Origin: Candidatus Magasanikiibacteriota bacterium
GTDB lineage: Bacteria; Patescibacteriota; Patescibacteriia; Magasanikbacterales; GWA2-37-8
Direction: 5' to 3'
Length of the DNA: 24,529 nt
Assembly: GCA_903853785.1 (NCBI GenBank)
Contig: CAINUM010000031.1
Span: 1-24,529 of the forward strand
Numbering within the stretch: the first letter of the stretch is position 1; each line of letters starts with the position of its first letter. This document shows positions 22,994 to 24,529 of the stretch, one piece after another. Both the position numbers and the translations under genes were made by a program. The notes below the pieces were generated by a model. That model made no database searches. It was not told the DNA's origin and saw only the letters and a list, made by a program, of their open reading frames with translations.

Positions 22994-23392
22994 ATGACAC
23001 TTAGACAATACCTCATAATGATGGCTACAGGCACAATAATGTGCTGGGTTGCTTGGTTATTTATTCTAGTCAACGTCTCGCCTGAACAGGCCGGTTGGAT
23101 TGGTTTTGTGTTTTTTTATTCTAGTTTATTTTTGGGAACGGTTGGGTTTTTTTCGGTAACAGGCTTACTATTTAAAAAGCAAAAATCAGACAAAGATGAA
23201 ATTATTTTTCGCCAAGTTAAAAGAACCTTTAAGCAAGGGATTTTATTTGGAGCGTTTGTAATATTGGCTTTGTTGCTATTACAATTTAATTTATTATTTT
23301 GGTGGAATGCAATTTTGTTGGCTTTACTTTACATAGTACTTGAAGGCGCGATGATTTCCGGACGTAAATACAACAATCACGATTATGTTTGA
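22994..23392 (+). CDS. Conserved-looking membrane protein of unknown function upstream of mreB
   Basis: 132 residues with four predicted membrane helices in two pairs: about 7-27, 33-58, 82-100 and 102-119. A basic, charged loop (KKQKSDKDEIIFRQVKRTFKQG) joins the pairs, probably on the cytoplasmic side. I do not recognise a named family. Its last 8 bases overlap the start of mreB, and both share the promoter at 22956-22984, so expression is coupled to the cell-shape genes. A link to the Rod/MreB complex is inferred from position alone. Confidence 0.68.
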   Translation: MTLRQYLIMMATGTIMCWVAWLFILVNVSPEQAGWIGFVFFYSSLFLGTVGFFSVTGLLFKKQKSDKDEIIFRQVKRTFKQGILFGAFVILALLLLQFNLLFWWNAILLALLYIVLEGAMISGRKYNNHDYV

Positions 23393-24431
23393 TAAATTTT
23401 TCAATCGTTTTAGGAAAGATCTGGGAATTGACTTGGGAACAGCCAATACTTTGATTTACGTAAAAAATCGCGGAATTGTTATCAACGAACCAAGTGTGGT
23501 AGCTATCAACACTCGCACCGAACAAATTTTGGCGGTGGGTAGTCAGGCCAAAGAAATGATCGGCAAAACACCTCCTCATATTATCACTCCACGTCCTTTG
23601 ATTGGTGGTATTATTTCAGATTTTGAAGTTACTGAAAAAATGTTGCGTTATTTTATTGATAAGATAAACGAAGACGAAAAAAATTTTTTGTCACGTCCTA
23701 GAGTGGTGATTGGTGTACCTCTAGAAATTACTGAAGTAGAAAGAAAAGCTGTAGCTGATGCCGCTACCAACGCTGGGGCCAAAGAGGTCTGGGTAGTAGA
23801 GGAATGTATGGCTGCCGCGATTGGTGCCCGCATGCCGGTACGTGAGCCGGTAGGCAATTTAATTGTTGAAATTGGTGGTGGTACTTCAGAAATTGCTTTG
23901 ATATCTCTTAGCGGTGTCGTCAATTGGAAATCAATCAAAATTGCTGGCGATGAACTAAACCGAAATATTGTACAATACGCTCGTGATGAATTTAATTTAC
24001 TTTTGGGTGAGCGTCAAGCTGAAGATATCAAAATGAAAATTGGTTCGGCCATGGAACTTCCGGAACCACTTCAATACCCAATGCGTGGTCGTGATTTATT
24101 GAGTGGCTTACCAAAAGAAATCATGATCAACGATTCTCAAGTACGCGAAGCTATCATCAAATCTCTTCGGATTATCGTGGATAATGTCAAAGCTACGTTG
24201 GAAACTTCTCCTCCAGAATTGGTGGCGGATATCCATGAGCGCGGCATTTTAATTTCCGGTGGTGGCGCGCTACTACGCGGTATCGACCGACTCATCGCTC
24301 GCGCCGCTGAAATACCAGTGCGCATAGCCGATGACCCACTTACATCTGTGGTACGCGGAAACGGCATGCTTCTGGATGATTTTGAATTACTAAAAGAAGT
24401 GGCCATCTATTCACCACTTCATAGACAATAA
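23385..24431 (+). CDS. mreB: Rod shape-determining protein MreB
   Basis: 348 residues, normal length. MreB is the bacterial actin that organises cell-wall synthesis under the membrane. Phosphate 1 (LGIDLGTANTLIYV), the EPSVVAI strand, VTEKMLRYFI, and the C-terminal adenosine motif ILISGGGALLRGIDRL are canonical. The N-terminus MFDKFFNRFRKD is an amphipathic membrane-binding segment. Two changes stand out: phosphate 2 reads VEIGGGTSE with Glu162 where MreB nearly always has Asp (DIGGGT), and the catalytic-Glu strand reads VEECMAAAIGA with Cys141 in place of Pro. It overlaps the previous gene by 8 bases and is followed by mreC after 3 bases. Confidence 0.96.
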   Translation: MFDKFFNRFRKDLGIDLGTANTLIYVKNRGIVINEPSVVAINTRTEQILAVGSQAKEMIGKTPPHIITPRPLIGGIISDFEVTEKMLRYFIDKINEDEKNFLSRPRVVIGVPLEITEVERKAVADAATNAGAKEVWVVEECMAAAIGARMPVREPVGNLIVEIGGGTSEIALISLSGVVNWKSIKIAGDELNRNIVQYARDEFNLLLGERQAEDIKMKIGSAMELPEPLQYPMRGRDLLSGLPKEIMINDSQVREAIIKSLRIIVDNVKATLETSPPELVADIHERGILISGGGALLRGIDRLIARAAEIPVRIADDPLTSVVRGNGMLLDDFELLKEVAIYSPLHRQ

Positions 24432-24434
24432 ATT

Positions 24435-24529
24435 ATGCAATATTATTCGTTTAAAAAAACCTACTTTTTAGTGATAGGGATCTTTTTTTTAGTAATCATC
24501 TTACATTATTTAGGTTCTTTAAATTATAT
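24435..24529 (+). CDS. mreC: Start of mreC (cut by window end)
   Basis: Only 31 complete codons are present. They encode a short basic start (MQYYSFKKTYF), one membrane helix (about 11-24) and HYLGSLN, the layout of an MreC N-terminus: a single-pass periplasmic scaffold of the elongation complex. The position 3 bases after mreB supports this strongly. The TATG context is present. Confidence 0.8.
   Translation, partial: MQYYSFKKTYFLVIGIFFLVIILHYLGSLNY

Noticed and set aside
1..24529. tRNA, rRNA, CRISPR arrays, insertion sequences or prophage genes
   Set aside because: I saw no cloverleaf-type sequence, rRNA segment, regularly spaced repeat, transposase or integrase. A covariance-model scan would be needed to exclude small RNAs fully.

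Overview
This window looks like a streamlined Candidate Phyla Radiation (Patescibacteria, Parcubacteria-type) genome. The DNA is AT-rich with small gaps. All 31 credible genes and both gene remnants lie on the plus strand. Hallmarks are a short ATP synthase delta subunit, exported proteins of the CGKPVIYLYP type, almost no Shine-Dalgarno sequences, and an mreB-mreC pair. TGA is used as a normal stop, so the UGA-recoding CPR lineages are excluded. The phylum call is inferred from protein style, because no rRNA is present.

Layout. (1) 3-4495: a membrane-anchored Memo-CapA fusion, an exported protein of unknown function, and a TatD nuclease. (2) 4522-11319: a complete F1Fo ATP synthase operon (AtpI/AtpZ-like gene, then atpB-E-F-H-A-G-D-C), with a clear sigma70-type promoter in front and a strong intrinsic terminator behind. 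atpE alone is flanked by hairpin-bearing spacers. (3) 11428-14740: an accessory stretch of hypothetical membrane proteins, a 5'-truncated DUF2779 remnant, a possible OB-fold remnant, a DUF3800 protein, and a GC-rich palindromic element. (4) 14828-19469: a tightly packed run of a PH-like membrane protein, MsrB, MsrA, a SOUL heme-binding-type protein, a TspO-like membrane protein, DUF2177, DUF1295, a pyrimidine-dimer DNA glycosylase and an ASCH protein. It reads as an oxidative/photo-oxidative and UV-damage response operon. (5) 19520-22936: an 11-cysteine mini-protein of 45 residues, a helicase fused to an iron-sulfur RecB-type nuclease, and a DciA-like DUF721 protein. (6) 22956-end: a four-helix membrane protein, mreB, and the first codons of mreC.

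Two cross-cutting signals stand out. Nearly every start codon has T at -1 (TATG context) with no Shine-Dalgarno. Several of the best promoters put the predicted transcription start within a few bases of the ATG, suggesting leaderless or near-leaderless translation initiation. The strongest candidate for a new functional unit is the 14828-19123 stress operon. None of the family assignments could be checked by database search here; they rest on motifs recognised by eye.
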